From contig JAWWNJ010000059.1 in NCBI GenBank assembly GCA_037176885.1, positions 744,001 to 808,000 on the forward strand: a DNA stretch of 64,000 nucleotides. The letters are read 5' to 3'. Source of the DNA: Favolaschia claudopus (taxonomy: Eukaryota > Basidiomycota > Agaricomycetes > Agaricales > Mycenaceae). Made by a program: the position numbers and the translations under genes. Under the pieces are notes generated by a model. The model did no database searches, was not told the DNA's origin, and saw nothing but the letters and a program-made list of their open reading frames with translations. Positions 46,406 to 56,713 of this stretch are shown piece by piece (the stretch's first letter is position 1; each line of letters begins with the position of its first letter).

Positions 46406-47980
46406 ATGACAAGCAATCTCATCGACTTGGGCAACCTTCCTTCCATGGGCTCTATGAGCTCAAACAACCCGTTCCTGAACGCGTCCCGTCTTGTCACTAT
46501 GGCGAACAATGGTCTTTTTGCGAATCCTTCGGCTTTCGACGGTGTTTTTGACTCGCCGACGCCCCACATACCCGATACGCCTGTGCAACCCACTGTTCCT
46601 TTCAACGCGCCACCCGCTCGTCATCCATCTCCGGCACCGGCACCGCGCCCTTACGTTCCTCAGGCTCGCCCGCCGCCGCAGCCGCAGCAACAGTATGTTG
46701 TGAGCCTGCCGCCGCCGCCGCCTCAGGCAGCGCCGATGCCTCCCCAGCCGACGCAGATGCTATCCTACCCGTCTTGGCGCCCCACATCTCTCGCCTCATG
46801 GCCTTCTGCCGACTTCGAGCACCCTCCTGCCGTGCCGGGCTCTGTTTCCTCTCCGCCAGCGTACCTGACCGCTCCTCCTGCTCCTCCCCCTCCCGCTGCG
46901 GTTCCCCAGCACTTCTCCTACGTCCCCGAGAACGACCACAACTGCAAGGTGATCACCCTGTCGTCTTCTGGGTGGGCTGAGGAGGACAAGCTCTCCTTAT
47001 GCCGCGGGAACTGGGCGGACTTCGAGCGGAGGATCTTGAACACATTGGGTATGCAGGCCGCGTCCGACAAATACCTCACCGGGCTCTTCCCCTGCCCCGC
47101 GCCGGACACTCACCCTCGTCTTCACGCCGCGTGGAACGACAACGACCACGTCATTCGTTGCTTCCTTCGCGAAGTGTCGGACGTGGCGGAGCACGGCCAT
47201 TTCATGCACTACCCCACGGCGGCCGATGCGTGGCGCGCGCTGCGTCTCAGGCACACGAACAGCGGCCCTGGTCGGCAGATACGAGCGATGCAGGAAGTCT
47301 TCAGCATCGACTACGAGGACCAGGCTTCTTTCTCCGCGACCACCCGGCGCATCCGGGAGCTCGCCAAGTCCATCTGGGCCTCGGGCATGCCCGACATGGA
47401 TCACTTCGTGGTCTGCTGTATGCTGAGAGCCTTGCAGAAACCCTACCCCACTCTCGCCGAGGGTTTCGTCACCAACGACGGACTCACTTCCACCATCATC
47501 GAGGGTCGTCTCGATTTCAAAGAGTCGATGCCTGGCTCCAGCTCGTCTAGTCTCACCGCGTACACTGCGACTCCCGCTCCTCCTGCCATTTACGCTGCCC
47601 CGACCTCTTACGTTGCGGCCCCGGCGAGTTCGGCGCGAGTGAAGGAGATATGCGTGAATACGACTTGCAGGAACCCTTCCTCGCATACCTGGCCTTTCTG
47701 TATCGCGCCGGGGGGTGGGATGGCGGGGAAGACGGTAGACGAGGCGAAAACAGCACAGTCGGCGTCTTTATTTTGCTCCTACAATACACAATATCATACT
47801 ATAAAGTTTATACTGCCTATAACTGCCCATAGATTCCGTCTTTTTACAAGATCGTCAACTACGGTCAGCTCAGCCGCGTCGGCGGTCAAACCGGCTGTGG
47901 CGGCGCGGTCAGCCTGGCTGCGGCCCCACAGTCGGACCATCCTGTACCACGGTCAAATTGGCCAAGGAAGCGTTTATTAA
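46406..47980 (+). CDS. Ty1/copia Gag; pol missing
   Basis: Gag packages retrotransposon RNA in the cytoplasm. The ATG at 46406 gives MTSNLIDLGNLPSMGSMSSN; residues about 70-190 are proline-rich, followed by the copia-type gag domain (WADFERRILNTLG, AWRALRLRHTNSGPGRQ, SFSATTRRIRELAKSIWASG, LRALQKPYPTLAEGFV). The end of the true gag has CVNTTCRNPSSHTWPFCIAP then GGGMAGKTVDEAKTAQ, a zinc-knuckle-like segment usually seen just before the protease. Homology stops at about 47757 and the frame then runs through unrelated sequence to 47980, so protease, integrase and RT are missing. The frame has no stop or indel, and its high GC at third positions differs from the neighbours, suggesting a recent insertion followed by deletion. 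Confidence 0.85.
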   Translation: MTSNLIDLGNLPSMGSMSSNNPFLNASRLVTMANNGLFANPSAFDGVFDSPTPHIPDTPVQPTVPFNAPPARHPSPAPAPRPYVPQARPPPQPQQQYVVSLPPPPPQAAPMPPQPTQMLSYPSWRPTSLASWPSADFEHPPAVPGSVSSPPAYLTAPPAPPPPAAVPQHFSYVPENDHNCKVITLSSSGWAEEDKLSLCRGNWADFERRILNTLGMQAASDKYLTGLFPCPAPDTHPRLHAAWNDNDHVIRCFLREVSDVAEHGHFMHYPTAADAWRALRLRHTNSGPGRQIRAMQEVFSIDYEDQASFSATTRRIRELAKSIWASGMPDMDHFVVCCMLRALQKPYPTLAEGFVTNDGLTSTIIEGRLDFKESMPGSSSSSLTAYTATPAPPAIYAAPTSYVAAPASSARVKEICVNTTCRNPSSHTWPFCIAPGGGMAGKTVDEAKTAQSASLFCSYNTQYHTIKFILPITAHRFRLFTRSSTTVSSAASAVKPAVAARSAWLRPHSRTILYHGQIGQGSVY

Positions 47981-47989
47981 CGTTTATTC

Positions 47990-48290
47990 GTCAAACCCAT
48001 TCAATTAGACCGGGGTGACGAGCGACACGATCGCCGTGGGATGGCACGCTCGACCAATGTCGAGACGAGCTGGAATCCACCACGCTCGACCACCGGTGGC
48101 GAGGCAAGCTGGAATTCACAATGATGATGCTGCTCGCAGCGACACGAGTCGCACGCGAGATGACTCGCTCGACCGATGTCGAAACGAGTCTGAATTCACC
48201 GCGCTCGACCGATGTCAAGGCAGGCTGGAATTCACGATGATGATGCTCACGGCGACTGAGTCGCACGCGAGAGAGGAACACCCCTAGAAC
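47990..48290. repeat. Imperfect tandem repeat, about 50/100 bp
   Basis: Units containing CGCTCGACCGATGTCGAAAC, GAGCTGGAATTCAC and ATGATGATGCTC are repeated five to six times in full or part. Two larger units (about 48085-48180 and 48185-48270) include GACACGAGTCGCACGCGAG. The array starts directly after the truncated copia sequence and is followed by gtgtaacatcgccgctctag. No coding role is evident. Confidence 0.65.
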
Positions 48291-49172
48291 CCGGTGTGTA
48301 ACATCGCCGCTCTAGAGTCGTCTCATTGGGAGACCCAGTAGATAGGAGGAAATAGGAAGCTCTCTTTATGACCTCCGGTTTAATGAGAAGTTGCTTCACC
48401 ATTCATGACAAAATCTCTTGTGTGAACGTCATCTGTTGAGCTCGAGGACTGCATATGGGATTAACCCTATGCCTGTCATACATCTCGATGGCCAGTATGA
48501 AGGAGAACCGGAATGCATACTCTGAGATTTCTTTGAGAGTACAAGACGGTTGAAGGGTGAACCCTGTTGTTCCGCGCAAAAAATCAAATAACCGCGGCGG
48601 GGTCATACCGGCTGTGACTTCTCTCTACAGTGCGCTCCTGACTTCTATCCGCCTCGCTACACAAAGCACGGGTACTGAATGTACGGGCGCATCTGTCTTT
48701 GACCTTGTATTCATACGCCGCCGTCCTCGTCAGTCGGAACGTCTTGCTGTTACTGCGTCCCTCTTCAGCTAACATACATGTACATCGCAGTCGCGTCCGA
48801 AGTCGCCTCACCTGGATATCAAGATCAACAGCCTCGACACGACGAGGCGCTTCAGTCCACTCCGCCCGCAGGAGGCTTCTTAACCATATTGTACCGGTCT
48901 TTCTGGAAAATTTGTTTGGGAGAGTTTCTCGAGAAACGGCTCAGAACGTATGAGGCGCTAGTTTCCTTCCCTTCAGCCCTGAGCATGGCGCGTCCACCTT
49001 GCCACCTTATAATCATCTTGCCTCTCGGCAACTGACAAAATCACAATATGTCGTTGAAGGAGGCGAAATGTGTTTTCGACTGATTTTTTTTGGTATTGAG
49101 GCTTAGTGGTTGCTTCATGGCGTGGGTTTGACCCTTTATCCTCCAAATTTTCGCTCAATTCTTGCACAATGA
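48291..49172. other. No recognisable gene
   Basis: Contains the second copy (48393-48568) of the segment also found at 45289-45474. The rest has short overlapping frames only. Confidence 0.45.
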
Positions 49173-49481
49173 ACGCCGCCAACACGGTGCCGGTATTTTT
49201 CGAAGCCGAGTTCAAGTACGACCTCCGGCTATATTCCCCCACCGCGGCCGATCTCGATTGCTGACATCCGGTTAAAATTCTTTAAACGCCTCCGCGAACG
49301 TGCCTATCCGGGGATTTGGCTCCAACGTACCTTTGAGGAAGTGAAATACTCAGTCGAGCGCCCATATGCGCTCAAACCCACTGCACCTGCCGATGGGGAC
49401 TTTGAGAGCTCACCCACAATCCAATTTGACGAGATCAATCTCGGGCCCATTTGGCGCGAACTGGAGGAGGAAACGGGATAG
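49173..49481 (+). CDS. C-terminal exon of an uncharacterised protein
   Basis: An open frame without an ATG reads GYIPPPRPISIADIRLKFFK, RLRERAYPGIWLQRTFEEVK, SVERPYALKP and ends DEINLGPIWRELEEETG followed by TAG. The composition is that of a real folded protein and the frame is the only clean one here. It probably begins at a splice acceptor (tttttcgaag, 49196-49205). No upstream exon could be attached and no family is recognised. The 3' flank is at once occupied by a truncated TA element (49504), so it may be the tail of a disrupted gene. Confidence 0.45.
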   Translation, partial: TPPTRCRYFSKPSSSTTSGYIPPPRPISIADIRLKFFKRLRERAYPGIWLQRTFEEVKYSVERPYALKPTAPADGDFESSPTIQFDEINLGPIWRELEEETG

Positions 49482-49503
49482 AATCTCCTTATGAGGAAAT
49501 TAT

Positions 49504-49707
49504 GAAGACTCAGCTGCTACTTGCCCAGAGCTCGGCACGGTCATGACTCGCGAGCAAGAGTCAAAACAAGGGACCAGTGCACTTGATGTGGTACGGCAGC
49601 GCCAGTGATGCTCCCGGCTTTGCGGATGGTAGAATCGTCAACAAAAGTAAGCACAAACGAACGAGCACCACTCGATCAAAACCCGTATATTGTTTCCAAA
49701 ACAGCTG
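49504..49707. mobile_element. TA element family 2, truncated copy
   Basis: The right arm GAGCACCACTCGATCAAAAC...CCAAAACAGCTG and part of the interior match the complete element at 34529-34906. TA follows at 49708-49709, but the left arm is missing. 49710-50660 beyond it holds no convincing gene; a 230-codon minus frame (49561-50253) crosses this element and is rejected. Confidence 0.7.
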
Positions 49708-50659
49708 TAAAGAGGACCGATGATAATATGGGTCAAGGCCTGATGCAAATCCTGACGGAAATTGTACGAAATCCTGACTTTTGGCCCCCTTTGGACGCGA
49801 AGGGCTGGTCTGAATCCTGACGAAAACCGCGGCAGCGGGGTTTTTCTTTCGGAAAACACCTCCGGAACTGTCAAAATTAGCCAAAATACCGGCGAAAAGC
49901 AGCCGAAAGCCCGGATCCTGATGATTTTGGACGAAACTTTGGGTCCAGGCCTGTGTGAATCCTGACTTTTTCATCGAATTTTGGCCCCAAAAATCCTGAC
50001 TTTTTGCCTCCGAAAAAATCGGGCCTTGATGGGGATTATCATCGGTCCCCAATTTTTCTGGCTTGATCCGAACGTAGCTTGATCCGAACCTACAGTGCCG
50101 GCGGGATCTGATGCTACCCCTAAATATGGAACAGCCCATTTCTTGAACTTTTGATGCAAGTGGAGTCGATTGGGGCCTCATCATTTTTCGGGGGGTGGCA
50201 TCAGATGGCGCCGCCACTGTACACTTCCCAAACTTCCGCCGCATCAGTGACACCCGAATCGGGTAATTTGATGGGGGCGGCGTTGCTGGCCAACATCACG
50301 GCATAATTCAGCACAACCACAACTGCGTTTTCTCGGTTTACCGCCCAAGTTAGCTCTACAGTGCCAAGCATCACATCACGGTTCCTTTTTTGGCAGGGAA
50401 CGGCATCAAAAGTTATACTCGATACTACATTATGCCGTCATCACCATTCGACTTCGAAACAGTGTAGAACGTCTATATGGAAAAATCGGTCATTCCGAGG
50501 CTTTTCTGGGTGCCGAAAACGCGTTTTCCCGGCCGAGGGATTTCCCCTTGGGGAAGGGTAAAACAATGACCGACCGTGGGAACCTGGACCGTTTTGCCAT
50601 CACCCTCGGAATGGAGAAGTTCCCCGATTCGTTACATCCGGTTCTGCGGACGCTCGGCA

Positions 50660-50722
50660 AACTTATGCCAGCTGCGGGAGTCGAACACGACTCACTGATG
50701 TTCCACCAAATCATCTAGCTTC
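50660..50722 (-). other. tRNA-like B-box sequence
   Basis: The minus strand reads GATTTGGTGGAACATCAGTG followed by GTGTTCGACTCCCGC, with an A-box-like (TTTGGTGGAACAT) and a good B-box (GTTCGACTCC). The word aacatcagtgagt and the B-box are shared, with gaps, with the tRNA-like sequence at 56997-57080. No acceptor stem forms, so a tRNA relic or the head of a SINE is the likely identity. Confidence 0.35.
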
Positions 50723-50744
50723 CGCGTGAACGGTGTCCTTCGCA

Positions 50745-51410
50745 ATGACATCGTCGCTCTCGCCAAATTCCTCGAGTTTAATAACTCGCACTGGCCAGCA
50801 CATCGATGACCACACATTCCTCCTCGAAACCAGCCACGTTGTTCCCGCGGTTCTCGTCCGCGTGTACATCCTTTTCAATTACCTCCTTAACGACCCCGCC
50901 AATCGCTTCAAAGACATGCCGTGGGGCTACGTCGACTTCGCCCGCATTCTGAACGCCAACTGCCCGTCTGGCGAGAAATGGGCTTATTACGACCTCGATT
51001 CCGGACGCAACCTCTGGTACCCCGATCATCCTATCCCTTCCATCGTCACCTATCTTGTTCGCGAGAGTGATCTCGCCGAGGCGCCGCCTTCCGGGCAAGT
51101 CCTTGTTTCCCAGGCGCGTTGGGACCGCCTGACGGAGATGGATATGCGCCGTCAGGATAATCGTGAGCGTGCGAAGGCCGAGGGGCGTGTTAAGAAACAG
51201 CAGCGGGATGCTCCGGAGTACGAGAAGGCGACGGCCATGGCTCAGCGCTTGGCATTGAAGGCTCGTATGGCGGAGGAGAAGAAGGAGCGAGAGGAATTGG
51301 ATGCTCAGATCGAGGCTGAGTTGGCTGCTGAAAAGGCCGCTGCTGAGAAAGCTGCCGCCGAGAAGCGCGCGGGACCGTCCGCTGGAGGTTCTGATGAGAT
51401 GCAAACTTAG
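50745..51410 (+). CDS. Uncharacterised protein with charged C-terminal helix
   Basis: From the ATG at 50745 a 221-residue frame is intact to TAG. Residues 1-110 form a folded domain (VPAVLVRVYILFNYLLNDPA, MPWGYVDFARILNANCPSGE, WYPDHPIPSIVTYLVRESDL). From residue about 130 the chain is very rich in Lys, Glu, Arg and Ala in heptad-like order (ERAKAEGRVKKQQRD, EEKKEREELDAQIEAELAAE), predicting a long coiled coil with alanine-rich repeats (AAEKAAAEK). Proteins with this layout recur, from memory, in transposon-rich agaricomycete DNA; function unknown. There is no intron, and third positions are GC-rich, as in the copia gag and unlike the AT-rich gene at 52783. A GTG twelve bases upstream is in frame, but ATG is preferred. 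Confidence 0.7.
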   Translation: MTSSLSPNSSSLITRTGQHIDDHTFLLETSHVVPAVLVRVYILFNYLLNDPANRFKDMPWGYVDFARILNANCPSGEKWAYYDLDSGRNLWYPDHPIPSIVTYLVRESDLAEAPPSGQVLVSQARWDRLTEMDMRRQDNRERAKAEGRVKKQQRDAPEYEKATAMAQRLALKARMAEEKKEREELDAQIEAELAAEKAAAEKAAAEKRAGPSAGGSDEMQT

Positions 51411-52111
51411 ATTGGGGTTGCCGACGCGTCAACCCGGAGGGCGTATGTAACACTATTATTTTTCTCTGTTATCTCGTGACCGTGTTTGACTTAGACGTAT
51501 TATCCACCTCCGTCCATTATCTTGCGCTCATGTATGACTTCATTCCGCTTTGTCTCGTTTCTTAGTTTACCTTAAATACTGTGATGTACTTTGTATTAGA
51601 CTTTGGTGAATCTAGAACTTAAAACAGTCACTTTGTTCGCCACCAGCTCTCAACAAAACCTTTCGTGTGCCGAAACTATTACTTAACGGTAATCTTTCGT
51701 CACAATTAGCTAAACAAAAGATTTTAAAATCAAAGTATTTGTGACAATATTCAGTAGATGTCGTACAACAGAATTCGGCTCGTTGATATGTCGATTTTTA
51801 ACAGCGAAGAAGTAAGGCTGAGGGCATGTGAATTTATTTGTTTGCTAAAGTTTGGGTTCTCTTACCACAGCCAAAGAGCAGAGCTATAAAGCACCTCAGT
51901 TTGCACAGCTAAAAGCTAGCAGAGGAAGGCTACAGTACTGCAGTACCTTTCTTTAAGACACAGTGGAGGTGCAAAGGGAAGGTGCAAGGCACAATACCAA
52001 ACTGCGAGGCAAACTTGAGGCAAAGGAACATGCGCGAGCCGCGCTGAATGACTCACACGTCAACTGTCAGACCCGGACCGAGTTTTCCTCGGACAACCTC
52101 GGCCTTTCAAC
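51411..52111. other. No recognisable gene
   Basis: This is the presumed 3' flank of the gene ending at 51410 and AT-rich intergenic DNA. No open frame longer than 70 codons and no clear repeat were found. Confidence 0.5.
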
Positions 52112-52119
52112 ATCTCGAC

Positions 52120-52524
52120 TAGTGCTGTGTAAAATTGCTCCCCGGCCATGTAATTTACTGTAAGTTCAAAGCGGGCCTATGTAATTTACATGTAAATTAC
52201 ATGTAAAATTCAAAATTCCCACGCTCCCAGGGTCTAAAAAAATCTCGTTTTCGCTTGCCGAAAATTGTGCCGATCGGTGCCGAACGATTGATCTGTAACA
52301 AATGCACTGGAATTGGATTCGAAGTTGCTCTTGAACCTGTTTTTGAAATCCTGAAGGCTGATTCCAGCCGTTTTTGAGCGCTTTTGAGCTCCTGCCTCAT
52401 TCAGTATTTTACGCTATTTTACATGGAGGTTGAGACCCTGGATGTAAATTACGTATTTTACAATGTAAATTACATGTAAAAAACCCGTGATGTAATTTAC
52501 ATCGGGCAATCTTACCCAGCACTA
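52120..52524. mobile_element. hAT-type MITE (8-bp duplication)
   Basis: The ends read TAGTGCTGTGTAAAATTGC and ...CTTACCCAGCACTA. The perfect 8-bp duplication atctcgac is at 52112-52119 and 52525-52532. Subterminal zones are filled with the palindrome ATGTAAATTACAT (52165-52205, 52440-52505). The 405-bp length, the duplication and the subterminal repeats fit a non-autonomous hAT element. It lies about 260 bp upstream of the start codon of the next gene. Confidence 0.85.
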
Positions 52525-52782
52525 ATCTCGACGGCTCGGTTATGGTGTTTGTGGGCGGCCGGAAGGAGAAGAAAAAAATCGCCCAAAAAGGAAAGAGGAA
52601 AGGGAGAAAAAGAGGGATTTAGAATTTATATATCGGTATATTACCAGCTCACTTTCTGCTCCAGCATTTGCCTAAAATAATCCGATGTTTATCATGAATG
52701 ATGTTGGCACACAACTTTGACAGCTGTCAAACTGATGAGATTCCGACAACATCGATAGGAGTCTTTGCTCTTTACCTTCACA

Positions 52783-55700
52783 ATGGATCACCCCCAAACC
52801 CCAGACTATTGGGCTGGCCTCACAGAATTCGATGGAGAGACACTAAATCAATTATCACCACTCAGATCAACCCATAATCCAAGACCTGAGGCTGGGATTG
52901 GCTTTATCAATACACAATCAGCAAGTACGTACAACTAAAAGCCTTGAAAGAGATTTGAATAAACTGGCTCAATAGATGCTGCTGCTCCTCTGCCTGATAT
53001 ACAACTATGTGAGTTAAGCACCCTTTTGTGCATCTTGATTAGAGAATTTACATAATCTAAATGAGATGATGATATGCAAATCTCAAGCTCCTCTATGAAC
53101 ACTGAGACTGCAACAGCTCAGACACAATTCAGTATGCTCAATTCAGTCTATTCTGATTCTTGATGTCATTATGTTGACTTTACAGTTGAATATCAACCAG
53201 CATACCAAATTTCTGATCCCAATGGTGTGTGCTGTTATTCAACTTGATAACCCAAGCTTTGACAATCATTGTATAGATACACATTTCTCTGGTGTCTCTG
53301 GTCCGCAATCATTCATTTTTGTTGACAAGGATTCCGGTGAGAATTTTATTTCCCTTCAGACGATAAAAATATAATTTGAAATTTAGAATCAACCTTCACA
53401 CGTAGCCGTGGCCGTCCACGGAATGAAGACCTGCCAGTAGCGCAGAATTCACAGACATCTGGATCCAACAAAGGAATTTATAAACCGGTACCCCACCGTC
53501 CATATGCAGGCCCTCGAGTCAGTCCCTTCATTGAACTAATCAGAATTGGAATCCTGTATTCATTTATCTAGACTCTTTACACAGGATCGTCAGGCGCAGA
53601 TGTGGTTTTACAGACAAGCTCAGCAGGTCCTATCCGCCAAGCTAAATTAACAGACTGGGTGCCTCGGAATTCACTCGCTCACGATCACACTTTAAATCCT
53701 GTGAACTCTACCAAAACAACAGCATCTTCTAGCTCTGCTCCAAGAGTTGAATATGTTATTCCTCCAGAAGACCCTGATCGCCCGATTGTATTTGACAATG
53801 AGCTTGACGACAATCTCTTTAGCCTTTTAGGTACAGGAGAAGGCACAGAGGAAAAAGAAGAAGATGATGATCCTGATACCGAGGCCTCTGACTTTCAGAG
53901 AAAAATTCCTAGTGCAGTTACAGAAGCATACAATCGGCTGAAAAGCTCTCTGAATTCTACTTCTGGCAATTGGCCAAGGCAGTATGAACAAGGGACTTTC
54001 TGGGTACCTCAAAAGAATCCTGTTTTCTCAAGAGCCAAGCCTAGTGCTCAACAGATGTACACTGCAAGACTGTTTTACTGGGATCCAGATTACTTGGTCA
54101 GCGGTGGACTCTGTTGCCCCGACTGCAGTGTCAAGCTAGAGAGACACGGTCTTACAAGACCTCGACGGGTTGTTGATCTAAATAATTGCTTTTATCTGGT
54201 TGGCCAGAGACATAGATGCAAGAACTGCAGAAACAAGGAGTCAAATAAAGCTACAGTGACTTTTAATAGTTGGGATCCAAAAATCATTGCCCGGCTTCCA
54301 CAATCTCTGGCAGCAGAATTCCCAGCTCATCTCAGCCATAGAGGGGCAATGTCAAAGCCTGTTTTTGACTTGATGCGGACATGCTTTCAGTATGGATATG
54401 GGTCAAAACAGTATTCAAACACCCTTCAAGTGTTGCACAGGCTGACCTTTGACCGGCTTCATATGCAGTATTTGCAATTGGTTCTTCAGTGGGCCCAAAA
54501 CCATAAAGATGAAATAGATCTTGAATTTACTGAATTCAGTGCCTTCGATGATCCTAATGGGTACAGTGGATTTGTTCCAAGCAGTGCTTGGCTTCGGATG
54601 ATGTATGATCAATATATGGAGAAGCATGGTGCAGCTATGGATCAACAAGCTGCAATGAAGAGCGCCAGACTTGCTGCTGTGGACCACAGTTATAAAACAA
54701 CAAAGCAGATCATGAAACTCAATGGTGAATCTATCTTTGCGGCGACCTTGACTATGACAAATGAGTTCGGTGAAATTCGCATTCTGGCCTTCGTTGCAAC
54801 AAGTTCACACTCTGAATTTGAGGATGCTCTGTTTAAAATGCAGTCAAACCTCGCTTTGTATGGGTTGGAGCAACCGGAAGTCATCTTCACAGACAATCCA
54901 GCTGCAGACAAGCAATTTCTGGAGAGGATTTTTCCTTCCCTCACCAAAAATGTTGTGCCAGTGGAAAATATTCTCATCTGGATCCAGTTGCTCTCCCTGA
55001 TGATTTTGATGTGCGGACTATGAGCACGGCTGCTGCAATTGAAGAAGCACTCGCAACTATCTATCAAGATATAGATCTTAATGATGAATCATCCAAGCTT
55101 GTTGTTGGCCTTGATACTGAGTGGAATGTAGACCAAGGCAGAGGTGGTGGCTCACACCCTACAGCAATCATTCAGATAGCATACAAAACAAGTGTATTCA
55201 TTTTTCAAGTGCGACACTTCAATGGCAACCTGCCTGCAGCCTTGACAGCATTTCTTTCCAATCCTCAGATCTTGAAAGCAGGCCGTTCTGTTACTGGCGA
55301 TTTGACACGTCTGGCTACAGAGAGTAAATGTGGCCCCTTTCAAGGAGGGGTTGAGTTAGCGAAACTTGCAAAAGAGCTGAATGTTATTAAAGATGCTCGT
55401 CTGGGACTCGCAGAATTATGTGCTCAGGTCTTAAAACTCAGACTTGAGAAACCTGCAGATCTTCGAATGAATAATGAATGGGATCTTTCAAAACTCTCTC
55501 AGCGTCATATAGAATATGCTGCACTTGATGCTTTTGTGTCGCTTCGGATCTATGAGCAATTATCTGCAAAAACAGTCCCAGGGACGATATCTGAAAATAC
55601 TAGGACAGGTGCTTCAGTTGAACTCCATCAGACTGATCATCAAGTCATTGCCTATGGCATCATATCTCCTGATACAACCCCTCTCCCTGGATGCCTGAAT

Positions 55701-56195
55701 TGCACCCCAACACGAGTTCGAATCAAAGTGACAGATGTACTGGTACCTGGCGCAACAATCAAAATGGTCTCAGCCCAAGGCACCAAAGCATTGTCAGCCT
55801 TTGGTTCACCACCGTTTGATATAGTTGTTCAACGAAACACAGTCTATACAAGGAATGTTGATCAGTCTCAGATATCTGAAGATGTAGCGAATGAAAATGA
55901 GGCAGGAATGAATGAAGCTCTAGCTGCTTTAGAAAAGGCAATCCGCGAGGATTCTTCATTCCAGGAATTTCTAGCTCGCTCAGAAGATGATACCGAAGGC
56001 CTAGATTGGATTGACGATTCCCATGATTCTCATAATTCTGGAAACGACATCTCTCTAGACGATGTTGATGAGGCTGCTCTAGCTGAAGGATTCAAACTGC
56101 TCAATGATCCTGAATTCTCAACATGGCCAACAGTGATCCGAAGCCGTGTCATTATGGATATTTGGCATGCTATGGCCCGAGTTAAAGTTCCGTAG
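52783..56195 (+). CDS. DDE transposase-like / 3'-5' exonuclease fusion
   Basis: Several short exons lead into one long coding stretch. Introns 52925-52975, 53009-53065, 53132-53185, 53225-53276 and 53337-53386 are GT-AG, 50-57 bp, and all phase 1; exon 6 encodes TRSRGRPRNED, an AT-hook core. A last intron ends at 53584, its donor uncertain. Next come an acidic stretch and a CxxC...CxxC zinc module (LCCPDCSVKLERHG ... RHRCKNCRNK, 54107-54240). A MULE-like core then has aspartates in AAVDHSYKTTKQ (about 54680) and IFTDNPAADKQF (about 54887). After it lies a complete DEDDy exonuclease of RNase D/WRN type: GLDTEWN (55110-55130), GRSVTGDLTRL (about 55285) and YAALDAF (about 55516). One frameshift breaks the gene: the A4 run at 54965-54968 lacks one base needed to join VVPVE to SHLDPVALPDDF. 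The product stops at VKVP, where relatives seem to continue, so the third catalytic acid may be missing. Confidence 0.82.
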
Positions 56196-56490
56196 ATGTT
56201 ACAATTCATCAAGTCGTTTAGAGGATGGACATTCTGCAAACCATGTTGTAAACAGTTCTTTCTGTCCGTAATCCACTCACTGGAGCATCGACTGTATGTA
56301 GAAATCAAGGGACAGCGAAATTTGATTTTCATCAGTTTGACTCTTTGAGGCAACGCTTGTGCCTTCTAGGAGAGATTGATCTCTCATTGAGTGCTTTGAG
56401 ATTTAGAAGTGCCAGGACTAATGTTGTATTATAGCTAGAGAGACACGAAACATCAGCGCAACGTCAGGTCCGAGACTTGTTGCGCTTCAT
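56196..56490. other. No recognisable gene
   Basis: The 3' flank of the fusion gene. I looked for a continuation of the transposase C-terminus in all three plus frames and found none. A small gene could be hidden, but nothing is supported. Confidence 0.45.
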
Positions 56491-56713
56491 TCAATGCGTC
56501 GCCTCGTCAGTCGTGGCACTGGTTTGCAATTGTCTCTGTACCTCCGACTTCAACTGGTGAGCTATCCGTGCTCCCGCAGCCAGCTCTGGTGTGTCCCACG
56601 GACTCCCACCTTCGATGATCTCTTCACGCGTGGGTACAGGCGCCAGGCCGCGCGCTTCTGCTGAGTGCTCTGAGTGGTTGGAAGCGCGGCAGAGTATCCG
56701 GACCACTCTGACC
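56491..56713 (-). CDS. C-terminal fragment of an uncharacterised protein
   Basis: The minus frame reads HSAEARGLAPVPTREEIIEG then GSPWDTPELAAGARIAHQLK and ends SATTDEATH before the stop. The composition is protein-like, with a central PVPTREE..GGSPWDTPEL segment. The ATG at 56713 is probably not the true start, since the frame stays open further upstream in another phase. The family is not recognised, and upstream exons were not found. Confidence 0.4.

Noticed and set aside
49561..50253. 230-codon minus-strand frame
   Set aside because: It crosses a truncated TA element that is non-coding in its other copies, and the peptide resembles nothing known.
55011..56195. Free-standing exonuclease gene starting at ATG 55011
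   Set aside because: The same frame is open upstream of that ATG and reads SHLDPVALPDDFDVRT, which continues the upstream gene once a single base is allowed for.
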